DNA from: Pseudomonas sp. R5(2019)
GTDB taxonomy: Bacteria > Pseudomonadota > Gammaproteobacteria > Pseudomonadales > Pseudomonadaceae
NCBI RefSeq assembly: GCF_009905435.1
Contig: NZ_JAAAMT010000001.1
Coordinates: 124,001 to 188,000 of the forward strand
DNA: 64,000 nucleotides
Direction: 5' to 3'
Part shown: positions 1 to 7,597 of the stretch, piece by piece
How the letters are laid out: each line of letters begins with the position of its first letter
How positions within the stretch are numbered: the stretch's first letter is position 1
Made by a program: the position numbers and the translations under genes
The notes under the pieces: generated by a model
What the model saw: the letters and a program-made list of their open reading frames with translations, nothing else
Databases searched by the model: none
What the model was told of the DNA's origin: nothing

Positions 1-1
1 G

Positions 2-304
2 TACGAAGACTTCTTCAACGTCAGCGGCATGGCCACCCCGGACGATCTGGAAGAATTCCGTTCCTGCCAGATGGGTTACCAGGGCAGCACCACGATGTGG
101 AACGACATGTCCCGCGGCGCCGAGCACTGGATCGAAGGGGCCGATGAAGCGGCTCAACAGATCGAACTCAAGCCACTGCTCAGCGGTGTACGCACCGAAG
201 ACGAAGGCCTGTTCGTGCTGCAACACAAGTTTTGGCAGGAAACCATGCTCAAGGCCCTGGCTGCCGAGCAGTCGAATCTGATCGCGAAGGAGGGCGGGCT
301 ATGA
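2..304 (+). CDS. benA: benzoate 1,2-dioxygenase large (alpha) subunit, C-terminal end only
   Basis: This is the last 100 residues of the oxygenase alpha subunit, which carries the mononuclear iron and binds benzoate. The rest, including the Rieske centre, lies before the window. The visible tail (phrases such as SCQMGYQGS and [11 protein letters not shown]) fits the C-terminal part of BenA/XylX-type ring-hydroxylating dioxygenases. Its TGA stop overlaps the ATG of the beta-subunit gene (ATGA), as usual for the coupled alpha-beta pair. Identity rests mainly on context: beta subunit, reductase and cis-diol dehydrogenase follow directly. The anthranilate (antA) or toluate (xylX) homologue is the alternative; the downstream benD, benK and benE favour benzoate. 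Confidence 0.9.
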   Translation, partial: YEDFFNVSGMATPDDLEEFRSCQMGYQGSTTMWNDMSRGAEHWIEGADEAAQQIELKPLLSGVRTEDEGLFVLQHKFWQETMLKALAAEQSNLIAKEGGL

Positions 305-789
305 GCGCTTCCTATGAAACCGTGCGTGACTTCCTCTACCGCGAAGCGCGCCTGCTGGACGACAAGCAGTGGGACGAATGGCTGGAACTGTACGCCGTCG
401 ACGCCACCTTCTGGATGCCGTCCTGGGACGATGACGACGAGCTGACCACCGACCCGCAGCGGGAAATCTCGCTGATCTGGTACGGCCGCCGCGAAGGCCT
501 GGAAGACCGCATCTTCCGGATCAAGACCGAGCGCTCCAGTGCCAGCATCCCGGACACTCGCACGTCGCACAACCTGAGCAACATCGAGATCATCGAGCAG
601 AGCGAGGGCGTGTGCCAGGTGCGTTTCAACTGGCACACCCTGAGCTTTCGCTACAAAACCGTGGACAGCTACTTCGGCACCAGTTTTTACACCCTTGATG
701 TGCGTGGCGAGCAGCCGCTGATCAAGGCCAAGAAAGTGATCCTGAAGAACGACTACGTTCGCCAGGTGATCGACATCTACCAGATCTGA
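301..789 (+). CDS. benB: benzoate 1,2-dioxygenase small (beta) subunit
   Basis: The 162-residue protein is the structural beta subunit of the (alpha-beta)3 dioxygenase that turns benzoate into 1,6-dihydroxycyclohexa-2,4-diene-1-carboxylate. It belongs to the SnoaL/NTF2-like beta-subunit family. The start region ([20 protein letters not shown]) and the run [16 protein letters not shown] are typical of BenB/XylY, and the length is normal. I chose the ATG that overlaps the benA stop as ATGA; an upstream in-frame start would run deep into benA. It has no catalytic residues of its own. The reductase gene follows after 10 bases. Confidence 0.95.
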   Translation: MSASYETVRDFLYREARLLDDKQWDEWLELYAVDATFWMPSWDDDDELTTDPQREISLIWYGRREGLEDRIFRIKTERSSASIPDTRTSHNLSNIEIIEQSEGVCQVRFNWHTLSFRYKTVDSYFGTSFYTLDVRGEQPLIKAKKVILKNDYVRQVIDIYQI

Positions 790-799
790 GGTGGCTGCC

Positions 800-1813
800 A
801 TGACTTACAAGATCGCACTCAACTTCGAAGACGGCGTCACCCGTTTTATCGACAGCAACCCCAGCGAAACCGTGGCCGACGCGGCCTATCGCCAGGGCAT
901 CAACATCCCGCTGGACTGCCGCGACGGCGCCTGCGGCACCTGCAAGTGCTTCGCTGAAGCCGGCCAGTACGACATGGGCCAGGAATACATCGAAGACGCC
1001 CTGACTGAAGATGAAGCCGCCCAGGGCTACGTGCTGACCTGCCAGATGCGCGCCGAGAGCGACTGCGTGGTCCGCGTGCCGGCCTCCTCGGACGTCTGCC
1101 GCACCCAGCAGGCCAGCTACAGCGGCGCGATCACGGCCGTCGAGCAGCTGTCCGACAGCACCATCGCCCTGAAGATCAAGGGCGAAGCGCTGAGCAAACT
1201 GGCGTTCCTGCCGGGGCAATATGTGAACCTGCAAGTGCCGGGCAGCGACCAGACCCGCGCCTATTCCTTCAGCTCCCTGCAGCGTGATGGCGAGGTCAGC
1301 TTCCTGATTCGTAATGTGCCGGGCGGCTTGATGAGCAGCTTCCTGACGGGCCTTGCGAAAGCCGGCGACAGCATGAACCTGGCCGGGCCTCTGGGCAGCT
1401 TCTACCTGCGCGAGATTCGCCGCCCGCTGTTGCTGCTGGCCGGTGGTACGGGCCTGGCGCCGTTCACCGCCATGCTGGAAAAAATCGCCGAACACGGCAG
1501 TGCCCATCCGCTGCACCTGATCTACGGCGTGACCAATGACCTGGACCTGGTCGAAATGGACCGTCTGCAAGCACTGGCAGCGTCCATTCCCAACTTCACG
1601 TTCAGCGCCTGCGTCGCCAACCCGGACAGCCAGCACCCGCTCAAGGGCTACGTGACCCAGCATATCGAGCCTGCGCACCTGAACGAAGGTGATGTCGACG
1701 TCTACCTGTGCGGCCCGCCGCCAATGGTTGAAGCGGTCAGCCAGTACATTCGCGACAAAGGCATTACGCCGGCCAATTTCTACTACGAGAAATTCGCCGC
1801 CAGCGCGGCCTGA
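800..1813 (+). CDS. benC: benzoate 1,2-dioxygenase electron transfer component (ferredoxin reductase)
   Basis: The protein has 337 residues and passes electrons from NADH through FAD and a plant-type [2Fe-2S] cluster to the oxygenase. The ferredoxin domain comes first, with the cluster motif CRDGACGTC near residues 40-50 and the fourth cysteine in VLTCQM. An FAD-binding domain follows (RAYSFSS), then an NAD domain (LLLAGGTGLAPF) and a C-terminal CGPPPMV. This order and length are those of BenC/XylZ. The ATG is preceded by a GAGG ribosome site; a GTG three codons upstream is less likely. It sits 10 bases after benB, in the same operon. Confidence 0.96.
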   Translation: MTYKIALNFEDGVTRFIDSNPSETVADAAYRQGINIPLDCRDGACGTCKCFAEAGQYDMGQEYIEDALTEDEAAQGYVLTCQMRAESDCVVRVPASSDVCRTQQASYSGAITAVEQLSDSTIALKIKGEALSKLAFLPGQYVNLQVPGSDQTRAYSFSSLQRDGEVSFLIRNVPGGLMSSFLTGLAKAGDSMNLAGPLGSFYLREIRRPLLLLAGGTGLAPFTAMLEKIAEHGSAHPLHLIYGVTNDLDLVEMDRLQALAASIPNFTFSACVANPDSQHPLKGYVTQHIEPAHLNEGDVDVYLCGPPPMVEAVSQYIRDKGITPANFYYEKFAASAA

Positions 1814-1831
1814 CACTGATCGGAGAACCTC

Positions 1832-2590
1832 ATGAACCGATTTACAGACAAGGTCGCGCTGGTTACCGGCGCGGCCCAGGGCATCGGCCGCCGCGTCGCC
1901 GAGCGTTTGCTCGAAGAGGGCGCCAGGGTCGTGGCCGTTGACCGCTCGGAATTGGTGTTCGAACTGGAAGGCAGCAACGTGCTGTGCCTGACCGCGGACC
2001 TTGAGCAATACCCCGATTGCGATCGCATCATGGCCGCCGCCGTCGAGCGCTTCGGGCGCCTGGATATTCTGGTCAATAACGTTGGCGGGACCATCTGGGC
2101 CAAGCCGTTCGAACACTACCAGCCCGATCAGATCGAAGCCGAAGTGCGTCGCTCGTTGTTCCCGACCTTGTGGTGCTGCCATGCCGCGCTGCCGTACATG
2201 CTTGAGCAGGGCAGCGGCGCCATCGTCAACGTTTCGTCGATCGCGACCCGTAGCCTGAACCGCGTGCCGTACGGCGCGGCCAAGGGAGGGGTCAATGCAC
2301 TGACCGCATGTCTGGCGTTTGAAACCGCCGGCCGTGGCGTGCGGGTCAACGCCACCGCCCCTGGTGGCACCGAAGCGCCCCCTCGGCGGATCCCGCGCAA
2401 CAACGCCCAGCAGAGCGCCCAGGAGCAGGTCTGGTATCAGCAGATCGTCGACCAGACCCTCGACAGCAGCCTGATGAAGCGCTACGGCACCATCGAGGAA
2501 CAGGTCGGCGCGATCCTGTTTCTGGCCTCGGATGAGGCGACCTATATCACTGGCGTCACCTTGCCGATCGGTGGGGGTGACCTGGGTTAA
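1832..2590 (+). CDS. benD: 1,6-dihydroxycyclohexa-2,4-diene-1-carboxylate dehydrogenase
   Basis: This 252-residue short-chain dehydrogenase/reductase oxidises and decarboxylates the cis-diol made by BenABC, yielding catechol and NADH. The Rossmann motif TGAAQGIG lies at the N-terminus, NNVGG near residue 85, and the catalytic YGAAK near residue 150 after a serine-rich strand (IVNVSSIA). The C-terminal ITGVTLPIGGG is the usual SDR end. It follows benC by 18 bases with a GGAG ribosome site. A strong intrinsic terminator directly after the stop closes the enzyme part of the operon. Confidence 0.95.
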   Translation: MNRFTDKVALVTGAAQGIGRRVAERLLEEGARVVAVDRSELVFELEGSNVLCLTADLEQYPDCDRIMAAAVERFGRLDILVNNVGGTIWAKPFEHYQPDQIEAEVRRSLFPTLWCCHAALPYMLEQGSGAIVNVSSIATRSLNRVPYGAAKGGVNALTACLAFETAGRGVRVNATAPGGTEAPPRRIPRNNAQQSAQEQVWYQQIVDQTLDSSLMKRYGTIEEQVGAILFLASDEATYITGVTLPIGGGDLG

Positions 2591-2595
2591 ATCAG

Positions 2596-2622
2596 AAGGC
2601 CTGAATTGTTCAGGCCTTTTTG
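2596..2622 (+). terminator. Rho-independent terminator after benD
   Basis: A perfect 10-base stem (AAGGCCTGAA / TTCAGGCCTT) with a 3-base loop runs into a T tract, only six bases after the benD stop. It should separate expression of the enzymes from that of the transporter genes, or pass only part of the transcripts on to benK. Confidence 0.9.
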
Positions 2623-2658
2623 CTGTGTGCGATTACTACAACAACAAGAGTCGATGCC

Positions 2659-3996
2659 ATGCGAAAAATCGATATCAATGCCCTGATCGATCAGGCGCGC
2701 TTCAATCCTTTCCACTGGCGGGTGCTGTTCTGGTGCGCGCTGATTATTATCTTCGACGGTTACGACCTGGTGATTTACGGCGTGGTGCTGCCCGTATTGA
2801 TGCAGGAATGGGGGCTGACACCGTTGCAGGCCGGGGCCTTGGGCAGTTATGCGCTGTTTGGCATGATGTTCGGTGCCTTGATATTGGGCTCGTTGTCGGA
2901 CCGAATCGGTCGCAAGAAGGTGATCGCCATCTGCGTGATTCTGTTCAGCGGCTTTACGGTGCTGAACGGCTTTGCCCGCAATCCGACCGAGTTTGGGATC
3001 TGCCGCTTTATCGCGGGCCTGGGAATCGGCGGGGTGATGCCCAACGTCGTTGCCTTGATGAGCGAATATGCCCCGAAAAAAATCCGCAGCACGCTGGTGG
3101 CGATCATGTTCAGCGGCTATTCGGTGGGCGGCATGCTCTCGGCCGGGCTGGGCATCGTGCTGCTGCCCAGCTTTGGCTGGCAGTCGGTGTTCTATGTCGC
3201 GGCAGTGCCGCTGCTGCTGTTGCCACTGATTCTGCGCTGGTTGCCCGAGTCGGTCGGCTTCATGCTGCGCCAGGGGCGCAACGAAGAGGCGCGTGAAGTG
3301 CTGCAGCGAATCGAGCCGACCTATGTGCCACAGGCCAGCGACCAGTTGACCATGGCCTCCCTCAAGCCTGCCGGCGCGCCGCTGGTGCAACTGTTTCGCG
3401 AAGGCCGGGCGATCAGCACAGTGATGCTTTGGGTGGCGTTTTTCTGCTGCCTGTTGATGGTCTACGCGCTCAACTCCTGGCTGCCCAAGCTGATGGCCAG
3501 CGCCGGCTATGGCCTGGGCTCAAGCCTGAGCTTTTTGCTGGTGCTGAACTTCGGCGCGATTTTTGGGGCGGTCGGTGGCGGCTGGATCGGTGATCGCTTC
3601 AAGTTGCAAAAAGTGCTGGTGGCCTTCTTTGTGATCGCGGCGATTTCCATCAGCCTGCTGGGCTTCAAGAGCCCGACGTCCGTGTTGTACGGGCTGATCG
3701 CCGTTGCCGGCGCCACCACCATCGGCACGCAAATCCTGGCCTACGCCTGCGTGGCGCAGTTCTACCCCATGTCGATTCGCTCCACCGGGCTTGGCTGGGC
3801 CTCTGGTGTGGGCCGCAGCGGCGCGATCGTCGGGCCGATTCTGGGCGGCGCACTGGTGGGCATTCAACTGCCACTGCACCTGAATTTCATGGTGTTCGCC
3901 GTGCCTGGCGTCGTTGCTGCCCTGGCCATGTGTCTGGTGTATCAGCGCCGGGCCAAGGTGCCTGCGCTCTCGGCTGAGGCCAGCCCCGCGCCCTGA
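2659..3996 (+). CDS. benK: benzoate transporter, MFS aromatic acid:H+ symporter family
   Basis: The protein has 445 residues and about 12 hydrophobic segments, as expected for an inner-membrane major facilitator importing benzoate with protons. The conserved loop between helices 2 and 3 reads GSLSDRIGRKKV, and helix 1 carries the DGYD motif (IIFDGYDLVIYG) typical of the BenK/PcaK/MhpT aromatic acid family; the mirrored loop GGGWIGDRFK lies in the second half. I start at MRKIDINALID, the usual N-terminus in this family. The gene lies after the benD terminator and before benE, which gives two dissimilar benzoate transporters in a row. Confidence 0.92.
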   Translation: MRKIDINALIDQARFNPFHWRVLFWCALIIIFDGYDLVIYGVVLPVLMQEWGLTPLQAGALGSYALFGMMFGALILGSLSDRIGRKKVIAICVILFSGFTVLNGFARNPTEFGICRFIAGLGIGGVMPNVVALMSEYAPKKIRSTLVAIMFSGYSVGGMLSAGLGIVLLPSFGWQSVFYVAAVPLLLLPLILRWLPESVGFMLRQGRNEEAREVLQRIEPTYVPQASDQLTMASLKPAGAPLVQLFREGRAISTVMLWVAFFCCLLMVYALNSWLPKLMASAGYGLGSSLSFLLVLNFGAIFGAVGGGWIGDRFKLQKVLVAFFVIAAISISLLGFKSPTSVLYGLIAVAGATTIGTQILAYACVAQFYPMSIRSTGLGWASGVGRSGAIVGPILGGALVGIQLPLHLNFMVFAVPGVVAALAMCLVYQRRAKVPALSAEASPAP

Positions 3997-4067
3997 CGCG
4001 GGTTCGTGTGAATGCGATGGCGTGCCTTCAGCAGAGGGCGCGTCATTGCTCATTTTCTGGAAAGCTC

Positions 4068-5270
4068 ATGAAAAACTTCCTGAACGACATCTCCCTGTCG
4101 GCCGTCGTCGCCGGCTTCATCGCCACACTCATCTCCTACGCCGGCCCTCTGGTCATCATCTTCCAGGCCGCCAAGGCTGCGCACATGCCCGACGAGGTGC
4201 TGTCCTCATGGATCTGGGCGATCTCCATCGGCAGCGGTGTACTCGGCATCCTCCTGAGCCTGCGTTACAAAGTCCCGGTGATCATTGCCTGGTCCGCACC
4301 CGGTTCGGCGCTGCTGGTGGCCTTGCTGCCGGGCATCAGCCTGAACGAAGCCGTCGGCGCTTTTCTGCTGGCCAACCTGATCATCTTGCTGGTGGGGCTG
4401 TGCGGCATCTTCGACCGGATTGTCGGCAAACTGCCGGCGGCGATCTCGGCGGCCATGCTGGCCGGGATCCTGTTCAGTTTCGGCACCCAATTGTTTGTCT
4501 CAGTGAACGATAAGCCGTTCATGGTCCTGGCGATGTTTGCCACTTACCTGTTGTGCAAGCGTCTGGTGCCGCGTTACGCGGTAATGGCGGTGCTGATCGT
4601 CGGCAGCCTGATTGCGCTGGCTACCGGCGAGATGAACAGCGCAGCGCTGGTCATCGGCCTGGCCACGCCGGTGTGGATCACCCCGGAGTTCAGTTGGCAT
4701 GCGGCCCTGAACATCGCCTTGCCGCTGGTGATGGTCGCGCTCACCGGCCAGTTTGTGCCCGGTATTGCTGTGCTGCGCAACGCCGGGTACAGCACGCCGG
4801 CCAGCCCGATTATCAGCAGCAGTGCGCTGGGCAGCCTATTGCTCGCGCCGTTTGGTTGCCATGGTTTGAACCTGGCAGCGATCACGGCGGCGATCTGTAC
4901 CGGCCGCGAATCCCATGAAGACAGCCGCAAGCGCTATGTGGCGGGCGTGGTGGGAGGGGGTTTCTATGTGTTGCTGGGAATTTTCGGCGCGACGCTGGTT
5001 TCGCTGTTCACTGCATTTCCCCATCAATTGATCGCCGCGTTGGCAGGCTTGGCGCTGTTCACAGCCATTGCCGGTGCCCTGGCAGGCTCCATGGCGGTGC
5101 CGGACGACCGGGAATCGGCGCTGATCACCTTCCTGGTGACCGCTTCGGGCATGTCATTCCTGGGCTTGTCGGCGGCTTTCTGGGGGTTGATTTTCGGTTT
5201 GGTCGCCCATGGTGTACTGACCTTCAAGCGGGGCAGAGCAGCGATTTCGGTGGCGGAACCGGCTCGTTGA
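4068..5270 (+). CDS. benE: benzoate membrane transporter BenE
   Basis: This 400-residue BenE-family protein is a probable benzoate:H+ symporter of the inner membrane with about 11-12 hydrophobic segments. The N-terminus (LSAVVAGFIATLISYAGPL) and the internal FGCHGLNLAAITAAI match the family, which is distantly related to nucleobase and sulfate carriers. The ATG preceding KNFLNDISLS is preferred over the upstream in-frame ATG because the family begins there. It closes the ben cluster; a BenF-type porin, which often follows, is absent and a recombinase gene is found instead. Confidence 0.92.
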   Translation: MKNFLNDISLSAVVAGFIATLISYAGPLVIIFQAAKAAHMPDEVLSSWIWAISIGSGVLGILLSLRYKVPVIIAWSAPGSALLVALLPGISLNEAVGAFLLANLIILLVGLCGIFDRIVGKLPAAISAAMLAGILFSFGTQLFVSVNDKPFMVLAMFATYLLCKRLVPRYAVMAVLIVGSLIALATGEMNSAALVIGLATPVWITPEFSWHAALNIALPLVMVALTGQFVPGIAVLRNAGYSTPASPIISSSALGSLLLAPFGCHGLNLAAITAAICTGRESHEDSRKRYVAGVVGGGFYVLLGIFGATLVSLFTAFPHQLIAALAGLALFTAIAGALAGSMAVPDDRESALITFLVTASGMSFLGLSAAFWGLIFGLVAHGVLTFKRGRAAISVAEPAR

Positions 5271-5287
5271 GTAGGTCGCGAATATCG

Positions 5288-5324
5288 ATTTCGTACTGTG
5301 CTACGTACCACATTGATACGTAGC
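5288..5324. promoter_or_regulatory. inverted-repeat site upstream of the recombinase gene
   Basis: Two signals overlap here. One is a 22-base element (ATTTCGTACTGTGCTACGTACC) that on the minus strand matches 19 of 22 positions of a stretch 14 bases before the KfrA/TnpT-like gene at 10814-10835. The other is an inverted repeat with 8-base arms, GCTACGTA and TACGTAGC, spaced by 9 bases. A third, direct copy of the core CAACAGTACGAAA lies at 5424-5436. The layout suits a binding or crossover site for the recombinase or its partner. Confidence 0.6.
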
Positions 5325-5450
5325 ATTTAAGATCAAAAAATAAGCAAAAAAATATGAATAAATAACATCCGATAATACTGAATTATCAAAGACCAGCCGC
5401 TTTTTCAGCGCTAGAATGCCGCCCAACAGTACGAAAGCAGGGGCAGGGCA

Positions 5451-6362
5451 GTGAGCGCTGAAATCGAGCGGTATATTCAGGCCGGTACGCGGGAAAACAC
5501 CCGTCGCAGCTACAAGTCCGCGATAGAGCACTTCGAGGCGCAGTGGGGCGGTTTCCTGCCGGCCACCAGCGAGAGCGTCGTGCGCTACCTGGTGGCGTAC
5601 GCCGACACGCTGTCGCAGAACACCTTGCGCCTGCGCCTGGCCGCGCTGGCCCAGTGGCATGTCAGCCAGGGTTTTCCCGACCCGACCAAGGCGCCGATGG
5701 TCAAGCAGGTCATGAAGGGCATCCGCACGCTGCACCCACAACAGGCGCGCCAGGCCGAACCGCTACAACTGGTGAGTCTGGCCAAATGCGTGGGTTGGCT
5801 TGAACAGCAAGCGGCGCAAGCGCGGGAGCACGGCCAGACCGGCCGCATGCTCAAGTGCCTGCGTGACCGTGCGCTGGTGTTGATCGGGTTCTGGCGCGCG
5901 TTTCGCAGCGATGAGCTGTGCCGCCTGAGCATCGACCACATCCAGGCCCGGCGCGGGGAGGGCATGCAATTGTTCCTGCCGTGGAGCAAGGGCGACCGCG
6001 AAAACACCGGCACGACCTACAAGGCACCGGCGCTTGAGCGGCTGTGCCCGGTGGAGGCGTATCTGGACTGGATCACGGTGGCGGGGCTGGCCACGGGGCC
6101 AGTGTTTCGCGGTATCGATCGCTGGGGTCGGATGGGCGAGACAGCGCTGCATCCCTACAGTGTTGCGCCGATATTGCGCGACGCGCTGGCGGGCGCCGGG
6201 GTCGACAGCGAGCACTACAGCAGCCACTCGCTGCGACGCGGTTTTGCCAACTGGGCCAATCGCAGTGGCTGGGATCAGAAGACGTTGATGAGCTATGTGG
6301 GGTGGAAGGATGCCAGCTCTGCGCTGCGGTACGTGGATGCGCAGACGAGGTTTATCTTGTAA
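5451..6362 (+). CDS. tyrosine site-specific recombinase, TnpS-like
   Basis: The 303-residue protein has a SAM-like core-binding domain (about 1-100) and a catalytic domain with R152, K180, H259, R262, W285 (in the place of the second His) and Y294, so it should be active in DNA strand exchange. The N-terminus (YIQAGTRENTRRSYKSAIEHF, motif split here by length rules as YIQAGTREN and SYKSAIEHF) resembles the cointegrate-resolution recombinase TnpS of Tn4651-type transposons and its chromosomal relatives. The GTG start follows a purine-rich stretch. No tRNA or attachment core was seen beside it. A TnpT-like gene lies 4.5 kb downstream with a shared upstream motif. Confidence 0.85.
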   Translation: MSAEIERYIQAGTRENTRRSYKSAIEHFEAQWGGFLPATSESVVRYLVAYADTLSQNTLRLRLAALAQWHVSQGFPDPTKAPMVKQVMKGIRTLHPQQARQAEPLQLVSLAKCVGWLEQQAAQAREHGQTGRMLKCLRDRALVLIGFWRAFRSDELCRLSIDHIQARRGEGMQLFLPWSKGDRENTGTTYKAPALERLCPVEAYLDWITVAGLATGPVFRGIDRWGRMGETALHPYSVAPILRDALAGAGVDSEHYSSHSLRRGFANWANRSGWDQKTLMSYVGWKDASSALRYVDAQTRFIL

Positions 6363-6402
6363 CCATCAGCCCCAATTCCGCCTGCTGTAGGGTTGTGTGT
6401 GT

Positions 6403-6507
6403 GTAGGAGCCGAGCTTGCTCGCGATGAGGCCCATCAAGGCGACACAATGGCTCAGGGCATGGCTGTCGATCGAGTTGGCCTCATCGCGAGCGAGCTCGG
6501 CTCCTAC
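6403..6507. repeat. REP pair (BIME-like), GTAGGAGCC class
   Basis: Two imperfect inverted arms of about 28 bases (6403-6430 and 6480-6507), beginning GTAGGAGCCGAGCTTGCTCG and ending CGAGCTCGGCTCCTAC, enclose a roughly 50-base spacer. Each arm contains its own small hairpin (CGAGCTTGCTCG). This is the usual Pseudomonas REP/BIME form and lies between two convergent genes. Confidence 0.88.
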
Positions 6508-6523
6508 AGCAGATTGCCGGAAA

Positions 6524-7597
6524 TCAGTAGCCCGTCATTTCCAGGTAGCCACGGCCACCCAGGCTACCTGTCAACCGCACCGGCCCCTCCCAATACGGAT
6601 ACGTCGTATCCATCCACGCCCGCGGTTCCAACGCTTCAACCTGCACATCCACCCCATGCTCGGGCACCTGCACCCGCCAGCGGGTCGGCACTTTGCGGCC
6701 GTTGGCCTGAGTCGTCCAGTCCAACTCCTTGAGCTGAATCTGCTCACCCAACAAGGCCCGGGTTTCGCCCTGAGCACTGATCCAGGTACCGGCGCGGTAA
6801 GGTTTGCCGCTGGTTTCACGCACCCGAAACAGCATCAGCTTCGCCCCGGAGTCCAGGTGCAATGAAAACCAGTCCCACCCCGATTGCCCCGCCGCCAGCG
6901 GCTGGCTGCTCCATTCCCGGTCCAGCCAGGCAAGGCCGGTAACCTGCACGCGCTGACCTTCGCGCACGATTTCACCGCTGACCCGGTAAAACGGCTGACT
7001 GTAGTAGTAGGAAGCCTGCCCCTGGCCGGATTTTTCGCTGTACCCCTGTGCGCCGTGAAGTACCAGCGGGCCGTCGCTGTCCAGCTGCAGGCGATAGCTG
7101 AAGCCCTTGCCTGTGGCGTGCATCTTCAGGTGCGCGATCCCGTCAGCAGCCGTGCTCTCTAGTGACCAATCATTGATCCACGCTCGAAACGGTTCAGATG
7201 AGACGCCAGCCTGGCCGATACCGCCGCGGGCGAGGGTTTCACCGGATTGATGCCCCAGGGGGCCAGTCAGCGCCGCGTGGCCCATCCACAGGTTCGGGCT
7301 GCCCCAGCCTGCAGTCTCGGCGCCCGGTCGCAGCGCTGAACGGAACAACGTCCATTGCACGCCCCAGTCGCGGCCTTGGGCGTCGGTCAGGTTGGCGGTG
7401 ACGTACCACCATTCGATCCGAAAGCCATGGTGAGCACCATGGTCGGCAGGAAACACCAGCGGATGATTGCGCTCGACCTGCTTGAAGGCGGACGCGTCCT
7501 GACCGAGGCCGGCAAAGCTCTTGGGCGAGGGGGCCGGTTGATCACATCCCCCCAGCGCTAACGCCGCGACCATCAACACACACGGTTTACGCTTCAT
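6524..7597 (-). CDS. lipocalin-like lipoprotein, AttH/CrtC-like family
   Basis: The 357-residue protein begins with a lipoprotein signal (MKRKPCVLMVAALALGGC, lipobox ALGGC), so it should be lipid-anchored after export. The mature part resembles the AttH/carotenoid-1,2-hydratase-like double-lipocalin family (FRIEWWYVTANL near residue 65, GLAWLDREWSSQPL near residue 225), whose substrate is mostly unknown. Its start overlaps the end of the permease gene by 11 bases, so it is the third gene of an operon with an FtsX-like permease and an ATPase, the AttEFGH-type arrangement. I infer a role in moving or modifying a lipophilic compound at the cell envelope. Confidence 0.85.
   Translation of the reverse strand: MKRKPCVLMVAALALGGCDQPAPSPKSFAGLGQDASAFKQVERNHPLVFPADHGAHHGFRIEWWYVTANLTDAQGRDWGVQWTLFRSALRPGAETAGWGSPNLWMGHAALTGPLGHQSGETLARGGIGQAGVSSEPFRAWINDWSLESTAADGIAHLKMHATGKGFSYRLQLDSDGPLVLHGAQGYSEKSGQGQASYYYSQPFYRVSGEIVREGQRVQVTGLAWLDREWSSQPLAAGQSGWDWFSLHLDSGAKLMLFRVRETSGKPYRAGTWISAQGETRALLGEQIQLKELDWTTQANGRKVPTRWRVQVPEHGVDVQVEALEPRAWMDTTYPYWEGPVRLTGSLGGRGYLEMTGY

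Noticed and set aside
722..2182. A 486-codon open frame on the minus strand across benC and benD
   Set aside because: It runs opposite to well-conserved ben genes in GC-rich DNA and shows no protein family features. It is a shadow frame.
5270..5450. A tRNA or attachment core by the recombinase gene
   Set aside because: No cloverleaf-forming sequence or flanking direct repeat longer than the short shared motifs was found.
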